Assembly (NCBI GenBank): GCA_014904985.1
Contig: MU129044.1
Span: 99,498-163,497, forward strand
DNA from: Hydnum rufescens UP504
Taxonomy: Eukaryota > Basidiomycota > Agaricomycetes > Cantharellales > Hydnaceae
Reading direction: 5' to 3'
Length of the DNA stretch: 64,000 bases
The first letter of the stretch is position 1, and each line of letters starts with the position of its first letter. A model generated the notes under the pieces. It did no database searches. It was not told where the DNA came from and saw only the letters and a list, made by a program, of their open reading frames with translations. A program made the translations under genes and the position numbers. This document shows positions 37,515 through 48,836 of this stretch, in pieces.

Positions 37515-38500
37515 ATTTTTTATAGCCAGTGATATGTTTTTGGTAGCAGGTGATATGCCCTTGGTAGTAGGTAACATGTATTTGGTAGTAGGTGATATGT
37601 GTTTGGTATCAGGTAATATGCTCTTGGTAGTGGGTAATGTTTGGTAGCAGGTAATATGTGGTTGGTAGCAGGTAATACAGGGTTGGTAGTAGGTAATATG
37701 TAGCTGGTTGCAGGTAATGCATTTGGGAGCAGGTAATATGCATTTGGTAGCAGGTAATATGTGTTTTGTAGCAGGTAATATGCATTTCATAGCAGGTAAT
37801 CTGGATTTTGTAGCAGGTAATCTGGATTTCATAGCAGGTAATCTGGATTTTGTAGCAGGTAATCTGGATTTCATAGCAGGTAATCTGCAGTTTGTAGCAG
37901 GTAATCTGCAGTTTGTAGCAGGTAATCTGGATTTCATAGCAGGTAATCTGCAGTTTGTAGCAGGTAATCTGCATTTCATAGCAGGTAATCTGCAGTTTGT
38001 AGAAGGTAATCTGCATTTCATAGCAGGTAATCTGTGTTTCATAGCAGGTAATATGCATTTCATAGCAGGTAATCTGTGTTTCATAGCAGGTAATATGCTT
38101 TTGTAGTAGGTAACCCATTTTTTGTAGTAGGTGTTTCATTTCTTGTAGTAGGTGAAATGCTTTGTGTAGTAGGTGATCTGCTTTTTGTAGCAGGTGATTA
38201 TGCTTTTTGTAGTAGGTGATCAGCATTCTGTAGTAGGTGATCCACATACTGTAGTAGGTAACTCACATCCCATAGTAGGTAACCTGCATCCCATAGCAGG
38301 TGATTTGCCTTCTGTAGTAGGTGATCTGAATCCTGTATGGCAGATAACTTCCATCTTGTAGTAGGTGATCTGGATCCCCTAGTAGGTAATGTGCCTCTCA
38401 TAGTAGGTGATCTGGATCCCCCATAGTAGATAATGTGCATCTCATAGTAGGTGATCAAGGTCCTGTAGTAGGTGATCTGCATTTTGTAGCAGGTTAATTC
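37515..38500. repeat. 21-bp minisatellite, right arm
   Basis: Reverse-complement counterpart of the left-arm array. The number and order of variant units differ slightly from the left arm, so repeat number changed after the palindrome formed. Confidence 0.9.
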
Positions 38501-38858
38501 TGGATTCTCTGTAGTAGTAACATGTATCTTGTAGTAGGTAATAACCTGATATCCCCAGACCCTTCAAGGGGGGGGTTTCATATGTTAAAATAGGGCCTTG
38601 AAGGGTATTGTAGTTGCCCTGTTATGATTGGTGAGGCACAATAGGAAGAAATTCGAAGCGGAAAATCAATTGTCATTGTCCAGATGGCAGAAGGGCAATG
38701 AAGAGGCACTCCTCCATCCACTAACAGTCTCAGAGGATCCATATTGAGTTATCCTGGTGATGAACTACCATCTGAACAGAGTTTGAATCGGAGGAAGCAC
38801 AACAGTGTCATTTTCCTTGGAAGGGCACTGATGGTCAGTCAATGTATAAGCAGGCTGG

Positions 38859-39332
38859 TGTTAGTAGCATGAAATTCTCACAATGGCAGGGCCATCCGTC
38901 GTCATATCTATCCCGCCGGTTCTGTACTCTTTCATCATTGAACCCCTCTCTTCCCTTTTCTTTTCTTCTTTTTCCCTTCCTCCACCAAAACCGGTGGAAA
39001 GCTTCTCCCACAGGGAGTTTGGTGCTGCCCCGGGTTTAGCTAGATTCCTTGCTTACGTAATAGCATAGATTTGCTGTACTAGCTTACCTGGCAAGCCCCA
39101 GAAATGCATCTTTTACTTTCCTACAACTCGTGCCTTTGTGCGGTGCTGGAACAGCACACTACGCAACAGGCCAACTTCTTCCGTAATGAGACCTACTATG
39201 GACTCTCTAGAAACTCCATCTAAGGCAAGCACTACATCCTTATACATGCTTACGAGTCCCCAACCAGGACCCGAACCCCTGCCTGGGAGTTCCCTACTGT
39301 CAACCCTTAATTCGGATACGACCGAATTAACA
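38859..39332 (+). repeat. 5' LTR of the gypsy element, 474 bp
   Basis: TGTTAGTAGC..GAATTAACA. Same length as the 3' LTR with 14 base differences, all CpG transitions. A pyrimidine-rich TTCCCTTTTCTTTTCTTC tract lies in the first third. Confidence 0.95.
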
Positions 39333-39442
39333 CTGGTGGAGTGTGTAAGAATGACTCCTACACAGTCACATTCCGTTACACCAACTGTCTTCTGACGTGC
39401 CTATGGGCCGTCCGAAGATGGTAACCCTAGCCCCCTATCAAA

Positions 39443-42400
39443 TTGGGTGGATACCTCAAGAGGGGTGGACATTCCCCCAAAATTCACAGCAACACGAATC
39501 GTCTAGAAGTCTCAGGGTCAGACCACCATACCTCAAAAAAGTCTTTTGTTGGACCCGAGCCATCCCTGAGCTCCTGTTCGACTGCTTCCAGCCTCACGAG
39601 AACGGCCTGGAAGCCCGCGCACAAGATTACGTCCTTGCATCTAGACCCCCAAACAACTAATGACCGAAATCTGCTTAAGGGATCAAAATGGGGTACCCAC
39701 TTCCTTCAAACTACTGTGCCTATGTCTGCCCCACATGGCACCCCCCAGGAGCCTCAAAGGGGTCCGGTAGTACCTGTCTCCTCCTCGACGGAAGGTGTGC
39801 AACAGCAAGTCCATGAAGCTGTAGCCAGTTCCATTAACATAGACCAAGAGGCTCTACGACATGCTAGTTTACACTTGTCGGTCGTCGACTCCTTACAACG
39901 GGAACAAGGGCCCAATGCCTCAGCAGATGTTAGGCTCATTAACAACTTCTTGCATCATCTACTCTACGAACTGGACGTGGAGTCGGAAGGCTTTACGAGT
40001 ACTATCGTACGGACCTCACGCAATGGGCACCCCACGGTATATAAACCCAATGTTGAATTCTGGCTCATGCTACTCCAATGCGGCCAAGTGGTACAGGATG
40101 CAGTCACGGAGATCGCCAGACACTACATCTTACCCGTCCAGGACCCATACAAGTTCGACCCCAGAGGGGTACTGGCCATACACATGGAGGCTGGAGTTGC
40201 CTCCAAAGAAAAAGTGACCCAGCTTGCTGCGTTGGCTCTTCGAAGGCTATGAACGGGCATAAAAGTGATCGCTCAGATCCAGAGTACCGAAGGGGACGAG
40301 TCGGCCGCCTACACAACCAATTCCAAGGCCCAAGAGATAGCGACTGGGCTAGTGGAAATGACCTCTCGGGCTGCCTCTCCATTGGGGGTTTACTCGAAGG
40401 CCCCGGAGGGACTCACCTGGCATAACATGGAGGCCCTGACCCCTAGCACGGTAATAAGCCATGACAGAGGTCCTCCGTTACGTTCTCGACTCAAAATCAG
40501 ATGCCCGTGGCCATCGGTGGATCCCCTGAGATCCTTTATGCACACCACCCAGTCGATAACCCCGAGGGTCTTTACACAAGGACCCAAATTCTCCAACGAC
40601 GGTCCCATGGGACAGCCTCCAAGGGCTGATGTACCGGACCAGATGCCAGGCTGGCAGGACAGGCCTGTGCCACCTGACGAAGGGAACCCCCCTAGGAACC
40701 CTCCAAGTGGAGGTCCCCCTGATGGCAGCGATCCGGGTAATGACAATGGAATCCCTGGGGAAAACCCATTCAATCGAGGATGGCCTTGTCGAGACCCACC
40801 ACGGGGATATCCCCATTGCGACATGCCAGGCAGTGGAGGTCCCAGGAGAGGACCACCAGACGGAGGATTGTTCCCTCCCGGAATCACTGGACCGACCGAT
40901 GCCCCCTATGGTCCCAACGCTTACTACGAGCCCAAATTCAAGTTGGAGTTCCGCCCCAGCGACTTGCCAGAATATGATGGGTCTGACAATGCCTTCGTCG
41001 CCTGGACCGAGGACCTTGACCGATATGCTGCCGGAAGCCAACGGATGCGTGAACAACTGGCCTATGCCACATCCATGCGATTCACTAAACATGCCAACAT
41101 GTGGTGGTGAAGTTTGCCCAACTCCACAAAGATCCAGGCTAGTCAGAATTGGGACACCCTAAAATTCACTATCCGAACTAGACTACTAGGGAATCGTTGG
41201 TACAATAAACAGGTCACGATCTATGACAAGATGTGGTTCCGTAACCAGGGCCACGAAAGGGAGACCCTGGTGGACTGGTTAACCCATAAGGTTTGGGCTT
41301 GATGAGTACTGCATCCCCCACCCGATGCCAATGATCCTGCCTTCGACTCCCTGGAAGTGGGAACAATCATGGAGCATGCCCCGCCTTCCTGGCGGGCCTA
41401 CGTCAACATGGACCTGTGCCACAACATGGACGACTTGTTCACTAGAGTTAAGGATCAGGAGGATGCCCTCCTTGCCCAAGCAGAACTCACAAACACGTCC
41501 CGGTTGGATGAAATAGCTAACAAGGTACTCCGCCGAGTCCATGAAGACTTATGAAGGAGCCGATATCAGTCCCCTGCTCTCACCATCGGCACAAGCTCAT
41601 CCACACCCACGTATGCCTACAAACATAGCGATGTCAAGTTGAAATGAAAACCTATCCAACCCTGCCGTCATTGTGGCAATGAATGGCATTATGACTACAA
41701 CTGTGGATCATACAAAAAGGACCCCAAAAGAGCTCGGCCAGCAACCAACACCAAACGAGATACCGCTTACGGTAAGGCTTACTTGGCCATGACCTCTGGA
41801 TCTGAAGAAGTCTACCAATCAGCTATGGTGGCAGCTCACGAGGCCCTTAGTAGTGACGAGGAGGGCCAAGAAGCCCCTACTATGTTTGTAGTACCTGAAG
41901 AATCCTCCCTCGACGGGACTGCTTGTTACGTTGCATCGGGCATGGGAAGGTCCAAATCCGCTTCCCTGAGTACTGACATCCCGCCTACCGCGTTAGAGCT
42001 TTATGCGCCTGAGCCCGTAGTAAGAAAACCACCAGGATTAGCTAGCCTGGGCATGGATGCCTTCAAGATCGAGTGCTGGGTGAATGGCCCCCAGGGAACG
42101 ACTATTGAAGCAGTTGCCGATTCGGGTGCTGCAGCCACGTTAGTATCGGCACGTTGCTTGCGGTCTATGGGGGCTGAAGCTCCCACTATCAAGCAAGGCC
42201 TAAAACTAAGGTTGATACATCTCACCAGAGAGGCCAAGTGTTTGGGCTACATCACGATCGATCTGTACTTCCATAGTCAGTTAGGACTGGTCCTCCTACA
42301 CAACATAGAAGCCTACATCATCAAGGGGATGAACACCCCATTACTCATAGGTGAGGATACCCACAGAGCCTGGAAACTACATACTATGAGGCCAGAACAT

Positions 42401-45400
42401 GAGGCCTACTGGTGAGTTGGGAATAGCGAACACCGAATACCTGCTACCCAAGCCGGTAGCCACTCAGAAAGTTTCACTGTCTCACGAATAACTAAAAGTT
42501 CCCTTGGAAGAACCTCCGACTCTTCCCCTCAATGCAAGACAGGCAAGGGGAAGGTCTATGCTGCACAGAATACTTGCATACCGGGAGGATATGTATCCAA
42601 AATTCCAATATACGGTAATTTTGATCACCGAAATGGGACACAACTCATCGAGAAACATGTCCTCTGGTGAGGACGGGACAGTTTCCTGGCCTCCACCGAC
42701 TGTTTGGTCAACACAGCTAATGACGTGTACCTGTCCATCGCCAACCCTTTGCCCACGCCCAAGTACGTACGAAAAGGGGAAGTACTAGGTCTAATGTTCG
42801 ATCCTGTGGCCTGTCTGGCCAAGGAAGATAGTCTAACAACCAAAGAGAAGGAGTGATTCTATCAATGGGCCGCACTGGTACGAGCATTAGTGGAAGGGTC
42901 CCTCAACCAGAAGGACCTAAATCACCCCAACAATGAAGGAAAAGCGACCCAGTCAATGGCCCCGACCAAGAGCGAAGAACCCAGCAGTTGGGGTCCCAAG
43001 ACCGCTGAATCCAGTAGTATGGACACGCTTGATTCCAAAGACCTAGAGAAGCTCGTGGACATGGATCCATCCTTGCCAGCTGAGCAAAGAGCCCAGATCT
43101 ACCAGGTACTACAAAAAAACGAATTGGCTTTTGGGTTCGACGGACGATTGGGAAAGCACCCTACCAGGGTGCATATAGAACTCAAAGTGGGGACAAAACC
43201 TATTTCGGCAGCACTGTACATTGCCTCACCCACCAAATGTGAGCTTATCAACAAACAGCTCAACCTATGGTTGAAACAGGGTGTAATCGAACCATCCAAC
43301 AGCCCTTGGGGAGCCCCCGTACTTATCGTGCACAAGAACGGCAAGGATCGACTCTGCATAGACTGGAGGAAATTAAACGCGGCCACCATAGTGGACCAGT
43401 TCCCCATTCCCTGGCAGACGGACATCCTGCAGGCTCTTTCAGGGGCTCAGTACTTGTCCTCCTTTGACACACTAGCAGGTTTCACCCAGCTAGAATTTGA
43501 CAAAGTCTCCCAGCCCTATATGGCTATGAGAACTCACAGGGGCCTTCATCAGTTCACTAGAATGCCCTTTGGCTGGCGAAATGGCCCACCCATCTTCCAA
43601 TGAGTCATGCAAGAAATTTTATCCCCCTACTTATGGGCGTTCACTCTAGTCTACATAGACGACATCATGGTGTATTCCCACTCATTTGAGGAACACCTTA
43701 AACACATTGACGTTGTACTGGATGCCATCAAAAGATCAGGAATCACCCTGGCACCTCATAAATGCCATGTAGGATATCGTAGCATATGGCTATTAGGACA
43801 AAAAGTATCTCGGCTAGGTTTATCCACGGATGCTGAAAAGGTACGAGCCATGGCTGCACTGGCCCCTCCCTGGCACTGAAAGGACCTGGAGACCTTTCTA
43901 GGAATGACAGTGTATTTTGCTGCCTATATTCCTCGTTTCTCAGAGTGTGCGGCACCGCTATTCGCACTACTCAGGAAAGGAGCGCCCTGGTACTGGGGGG
44001 CCGAACACGAAGAGGCCTACAGGGTGTTGAAACTAGCCCTCACATCCGCACCAGTGTGGGGTCACCCGGTCAAAGGACAGGGATACCGTCTGTACACAGA
44101 TGCTTCCGACGTTGCCCTTTCAGGAGCACTACAGCAGATCCAGCCTATAACCATACGAGATCTATGGGGTACTAAGACTTACGACCGACTACAAAAGGCC
44201 TACAACGACAAGAGTCCTATTCCCGAACTCACAACTAAACTATCGGACACGCACAATGACCAATCCCCAACAAACGACTGGGCCCAGAACTTCAAAGATA
44301 CCATTGTATTTGTGGAATGGGTTATTGCATATTGGAGTCGCATGTGCAAAGCCGCCGAGACGCGTTACTCGGCCACTGAACAGGAAGCCCTAGCTGCCAA
44401 AGACAGCCTGATCCGGTTCCTACCCTTCATCAAAGGAGAGCATATATTACTAGTAACCGATCACACAGCACTACAATGGGCAAAAACTTACAAGAACGCG
44501 AATCGACGCCTTAGCGCATGGGGGGCAGTATTTGCGGCCTTTCCAGGTATGGCGATTGTACACCATCCAGGCCGAGTGCACTCCAATGTGGACCCCCTGT
44601 CAAGATTGGAATCAACCCCCGAGGTAGTATCCCCCACGGACCAAAATATTCCAGAACTTGTAGCCAACGAGGATAGTCAAGCCAAGAGCTGGAACTGTTA
44701 CATGCACTCCCCCAGTCTTGGGAAAGCCGTATTTGTCCAAACGAGAGCCCAAGCAAAGGCCCAACCTGGTGCCATGGTGCCGACAACCCCTGTCCCAAGT
44801 AATGCAGGGGAAGTCACACAAGAGGACACAGAACCGCAATGCCTTCCAAGAAGAGCACCAGGGCTAAACCTAGCAGTCTCACCGGAGATTATATGTCAAT
44901 TTCAGGAAGGTTACAAGCATGATCCTGAGTTTAAGGCTATATGGGCCTGAACAAATCCCACGACAGGGGAAGAAAATGTTCCAGATCCGGACATTGAAAT
45001 CGAGCAATTTCGACATTTTACACAAGGACGTAACGGACTGATACTTTTTAAGGATGCCGATAATCAGTTCAGGCTCTGTGTACCATGGAACAAACAATTG
45101 GACCTGGTCAAAGAGGCACATGACTCCCCCCATGAAGCAGCGCACGGGTGGTGGGGAAAAACTCTGGAAGTGCTGTGGCGAGGTTACTACTGGAAGTCCA
45201 TGCAAAAGGATGTTATATGGTATTGTGACACCTGCAATGTATGTCAAAAAACCAAACATGATAGGTCAGGGCCTAAAGGTTACCTGGCCCCAATCGAAGT
45301 TCCTAGCCTGCCATTCGAAGTGATCAGCATGGACTTCGTGACAGGACTACCTGAATCAAAGGGACATGATGCTATACTCATAGTAGTGGACAAACTTACC

Positions 45401-46852
45401 AAGTATGGAATGTTCATACCAACAACCACACGGGCCACGGCTGACCGAGTAGCGACTTTGCTATACCGAGAAGTATACAAACATTTCAGGTTGCCCAAAT
45501 GGATAGTGAGCAATCACGACCCTCGGTTCATAAGTAACTTTTGGCGGGCTCTGGCCAACTATTTTGACACCCGACTGGCTATGTCCATGTCGCACCATCC
45601 TCAAACAGATGGCCAGACGGAGGTCATGAGCCAGCATCTGGAGACCATGATTCGGTGTTATGTGAGTACTGATCGTACGGACTGGGTCGACTGGCTAGAC
45701 GTGTTGGCCTCCGCCTACAACTGAGCAGTGCACTCGTCCACCCAAGCCACCCCCGCAGAACTATTATTAGGGTATATTCCCCGGACTCCTCTACGACTAT
45801 TACAGGAGGAAGCCGAACCCCTGCAGATGACCAGCCCCCTGGCCAACAGTAGAATAAACGCTCTCAGAGTACGACGAGATCTAGCCAGAGACGCTATAGT
45901 GAGGTCGGCCGATACTCAAGCCTACCAGTATGACAAAAAATGTTGAGCCATACTATACAAAATAGGCGATGAAGTACTAATAAACCCCCATACCCTAGAA
46001 CTAGTGGATGTTAAAGGTACTGGTCACAAGTTCATGCAACGTCGCATAGGGCCTTTTGAGATCACGGAAGTGGTTAGCCCCACAGCTTACCAGTTAAGAC
46101 TGCCTGATTCCATGCCAATGCATAATGTGGTCAATCTAGAGCACCTGACACTGTATAGATGGTCAGAAGACAAGGACCGCCCCCGACTCACAAACCCACA
46201 GGACAGATTGTGGTCTTCAGAAGAGTATGAGGTGGATGAAATTATTGACCACTGACACAATAAACAAAAATGTTCAATTGAATATCTAGTCCGCTGGTTA
46301 GGCTATGGCCCAGAACACGACTCCTGGCAATCCAGCCGCAACCTAAGAAACACCCTGGAGGCCCTACAGGAATACCATAGGAAAAAAGCACCCCCTATGC
46401 CTAAGGCCACCACTCCCATCGAGATCTACTTCATGGGGTTAGCCGAACTGCACACTTCAAACACACGCCAACCATACTGCCATATCATGATCTCCCATAC
46501 CAACTTCAATGATCCACAATCAGCCCATTACGTGGGTAGCCAACATCACGGCTACATGTTCTGGGACATGACGGCTGGAGTCTTCACGCCACCGATGCTG
46601 CAGCTTACACGAACGGGACACATGGGCATACGCGACTTCCTGGGCCGTAGGCCTATGTACAAGCTAATCTCTGCCTCTCCCCCCAGTAGTCTACTTTTGG
46701 CCTTTGTCCCCACCTTCCTCCAACCTATATGCGATGTGCAATACGAGAACAAACAGTTCTTCATACGCAAAGAATGCCTAGACACCCTACGGCTTCCTGG
46801 GAGTACGCTTGGACCCAGGCAGACAAAAACAAGCACGAGTCAAAGTTCCTGA
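39443..46852 (+). pseudogene. Gag-pol polyprotein in one frame with 15 TGA codons
   Basis: A single reading frame over 7.4 kb with no frameshift, TAA or TAG. Internal TGA at 40250, 41108, 41300, 41303, 41552, 41645, 42413, 42668, 42854, 43601, 43877, 44948, 45722, 45944 and 46253. Gag has a Pro/Gly-rich middle (about 40620-40900). Zinc knuckle CRHCGNEWHYDYNC is at 41670. Protease is VADSGAAATLVSARCL (42112). Reverse transcriptase has KNGKDRLCIDWRKLN and catalytic YIDDIMVYS (43655). RNase H has YTDASDVALSGAL (44095). Integrase has a zinc-binding HH..CDTCNVC (about 45130-45245), MDFVTGLP (45330), SNHDPRF (45510) and TDGQTEVMSQ (45608). Chromodomain is IEYLVRWLGYGPEHDSW (46277-46327). Gag and pol are fused, as in several fungal chromoviruses. 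Confidence 0.95.
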
Positions 46853-48053
46853 TCCCCAGTCTGGCCAGGGACCTGCGTTATTGCATCAATGCACCTAACT
46901 GTCCCAGATTCGAGAACTTGTTCAAACCATGGTACTTCAGTGATGCTCTCCATGCTCGATACCTGCAAATCACTCGAGTAATCGCGATCCTCTTAGCCTA
47001 CTCCAACTACACCAAGGCCCACCACCAGTTTGTCAACCCCCACCCTCCCTACGACAAACTCGAAGACATCCCCCCAATATCGTGGTACCTAAGTGCTCCA
47101 GCAGGATTCGTCTGGGACAAACTGACAGATGAAATTAAGGAAACCCTGCTGTGGAAACAACTTCACGCCTATCACCTGCATGCCTATGTAGATTCTGCCC
47201 GTAGCATCGACTTGATACAGGTGGAGCCCGAGACCAGAACGATGCTGCTACGAGACAGGTACTTTGCCACTGATGAGGCTCACCAAAAAGAACCCCTCCT
47301 ACTCTGCAACAACTATGAAGGGGAGGTCCCGCCTTCCCAGGCATTGAGGATCATGAATCATACGCATGGCAGGACACATTCCCAGGCCCCCCGCCCCGCC
47401 CCGACAACTTCAATGTACTGGACAATGTAATGAAGTTGCTATATTTGGCACGTTACTACCGACTGGATGGCACATTCATGACCGCCGCGGAACGAAAAGC
47501 AACTACAACTACTCCTCAGGGTACAGAAGACACCAACATCCCAGCCCAAAGCACGTCCGGCCCTACAGAAAATACTACAGGCTCCACCAGTTCCCCATTC
47601 AACGTGGATATGGACTCGCCGACCTGGGGAGATGCTCCCCAAGGAGCAAACATGCCATCCACGTCACAAGAAAGTCAGCCAGACGCCAACATTTGGTGGG
47701 AAGTATTGCCCAATCCGGCAACTCAAGCTACCGTCACCTATGGAGCAGAACCCAGGCCACAACCTGGCCAGGGCTTCAGACCTGCCCCCCGAGGACGGTC
47801 TCACGACCCACGCTTGGGCCCCAACTGTATTCCCGGACCCCTAGAGGAGGATAGACACTGGAGGCCACAGAATGACCAGTCTTCCCACTCCAGGCCACCA
47901 CGACGATCCTCGCCAGACCCTCGAGTGCACTCCAGAGACTTAGTGTCTGACAACACCGGCGAAAGAAGACGCTCCCCTCCCTGGACCCTCGAGCGCTATC
48001 ACCCCCAGCCCCTAGGGAACTTCCTGATACGTATGCTCCAAACCAGTCCTTAG
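46330..48053 (+). pseudogene. Extra coding region after the chromodomain
   Basis: The pol frame runs on without a stop past the chromodomain (..LEALQEYHRKKAPPMPKATT) into about 550-590 residues not found in ordinary gypsy pol. Frame changes near 46802 and 47340 (single-base indels) separate three pieces that read on smoothly: HHGYMFWDMTAGVFTPPML; FENLFKPWYFSDALHARYLQ and SWYLSAPAGFVWDKLTDEI; then MKLLYLARYYRLDGTFMTAA and a Ser/Thr/Pro-rich, basic tail ending at 48053. The first two pieces look folded, the last disordered. Function unknown. It lies where some retrotransposons carry an additional or envelope-like ORF, but I see no signal peptide or transmembrane segment. Confidence 0.7.
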
Positions 48054-48362
48054 CTTCAGTGTGACCTCAAATAGTGGGCCGAGCACCATATGTCAACGCT
48101 GCCAATGGGACATGGCTCGAAGCTCCCATCATCCACCTGGCACTGACTCACCCGGGGCCGGATCAACTCAATCAACGCTCACGCATGGAACTAGAGCTAG
48201 CCCACGCAGGGTCCAGTGGGTCGCAATGCCAAACCATACGCTCCGAAACCCGATGCAATCAATACTACAGAACCGATGATAGTGACGAGGATCCCGACCC
48301 ATGATGCCACAGAGAGTATTCCTCACAACGCTAGATACTCACGCCTGTAGGAATGGGGGCAT

Positions 48363-48836
48363 TGTTAGTAGCATGAAATTCTCACGATGGCAGGGCCATC
48401 CGTCATCATATCTATCCTGCCGGTTCTGTACTCTTTCATCATTGAACCCCTCTCTTCCCTTTTCTTTTCTTCTTTTTCCCTTCCTCCACCAAAACCAGTG
48501 GAAAGCTTCTCCCACAGGGAGTTTGGTGCTGCCCCGGGTTTAGCTAGATTCCTTGCTTACGTAATAGCATAGATTTGCTGTACTAGCTTACCCGGCAAGC
48601 CCCAGAAATGCATCTTTTACTTTCCTACAACTCGTGCCTTTGCGCGGTGCTGGAACAGCACACTACACAACAGGCCAACTTCTTCCGTAATGAGACCTAC
48701 TATGGACTCTCTAGAAACTCCATCTAAGGCAAGCACTACGTCCTTATACATGCTTACAAGTCCCCAACTGGGACCCGAACCCCCGCCTGGGAGTTCCCTA
48801 CTGTCAACCCTTAATTCGGATATGACCAAATTAACA
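48363..48836 (+). repeat. 3' LTR of the gypsy element, 474 bp
   Basis: Same length and ends as the 5' LTR. The 14 differences from it are all CG versus TG or CA. One site (CCAACCAGG versus CCAACTGGG) looks like two different losses from an ancestral CCGG. Confidence 0.95.

Larger units (their letters stand above)
35251..38626. mobile_element. Zero-loop giant palindrome, 3.38 kb, hAT-like TSD
   Basis: Ends CAGCCCAGGGCAACTAC and the reverse complement of CATAACAGGGCAACTAC. The 8-bp duplication ATTGGTGA lies at 35243-35250 and 38627-38634. The centre of symmetry is at 36937/36938 with essentially no spacer, giving two arms of about 1.69 kb. Inner arm sequence (about 36600-37260) appears identical on both sides, since mirrored open frames translate to the same protein. 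Subterminal sequence has CCTTCAAGG..CCTTGAAGG inverted pairs. No transposase, so non-autonomous. The insertion is inside codon-level KDZ sequence. Confidence 0.9.
38859..48836 (+). mobile_element. Complete Ty3/gypsy chromovirus-type LTR retrotransposon
   Basis: Two 474-bp LTRs, internal gag-pol and a perfect 5-bp duplication GCTGG (38854-38858, 48837-48841) define a 9978-bp element on the plus strand. Order of domains: Gag, CCHC knuckle, protease, reverse transcriptase, RNase H, integrase, chromodomain, then an extra region. It is inserted inside the KDZ transposase gene. A purine-rich run (AGGAATGGGGGCA, about 48349-48361) abuts the 3' LTR as a polypurine tract. The element is complete in structure but not functional, because 15 in-frame TGA codons break gag-pol. 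Confidence 0.95.

Noticed and set aside
39443..46852. Reassigned TGA codon (TGA read as arginine)
   Set aside because: Other genes in the window end properly at TGA (for example 10571-10573), many CGA arginines remain in the same frame, and the LTR differences show CpG mutation directly.
46330..48053. Retroviral-type envelope ORF after pol
   Set aside because: No signal peptide, transmembrane segment or cleavage-site features, and it is fused in frame to the chromodomain.
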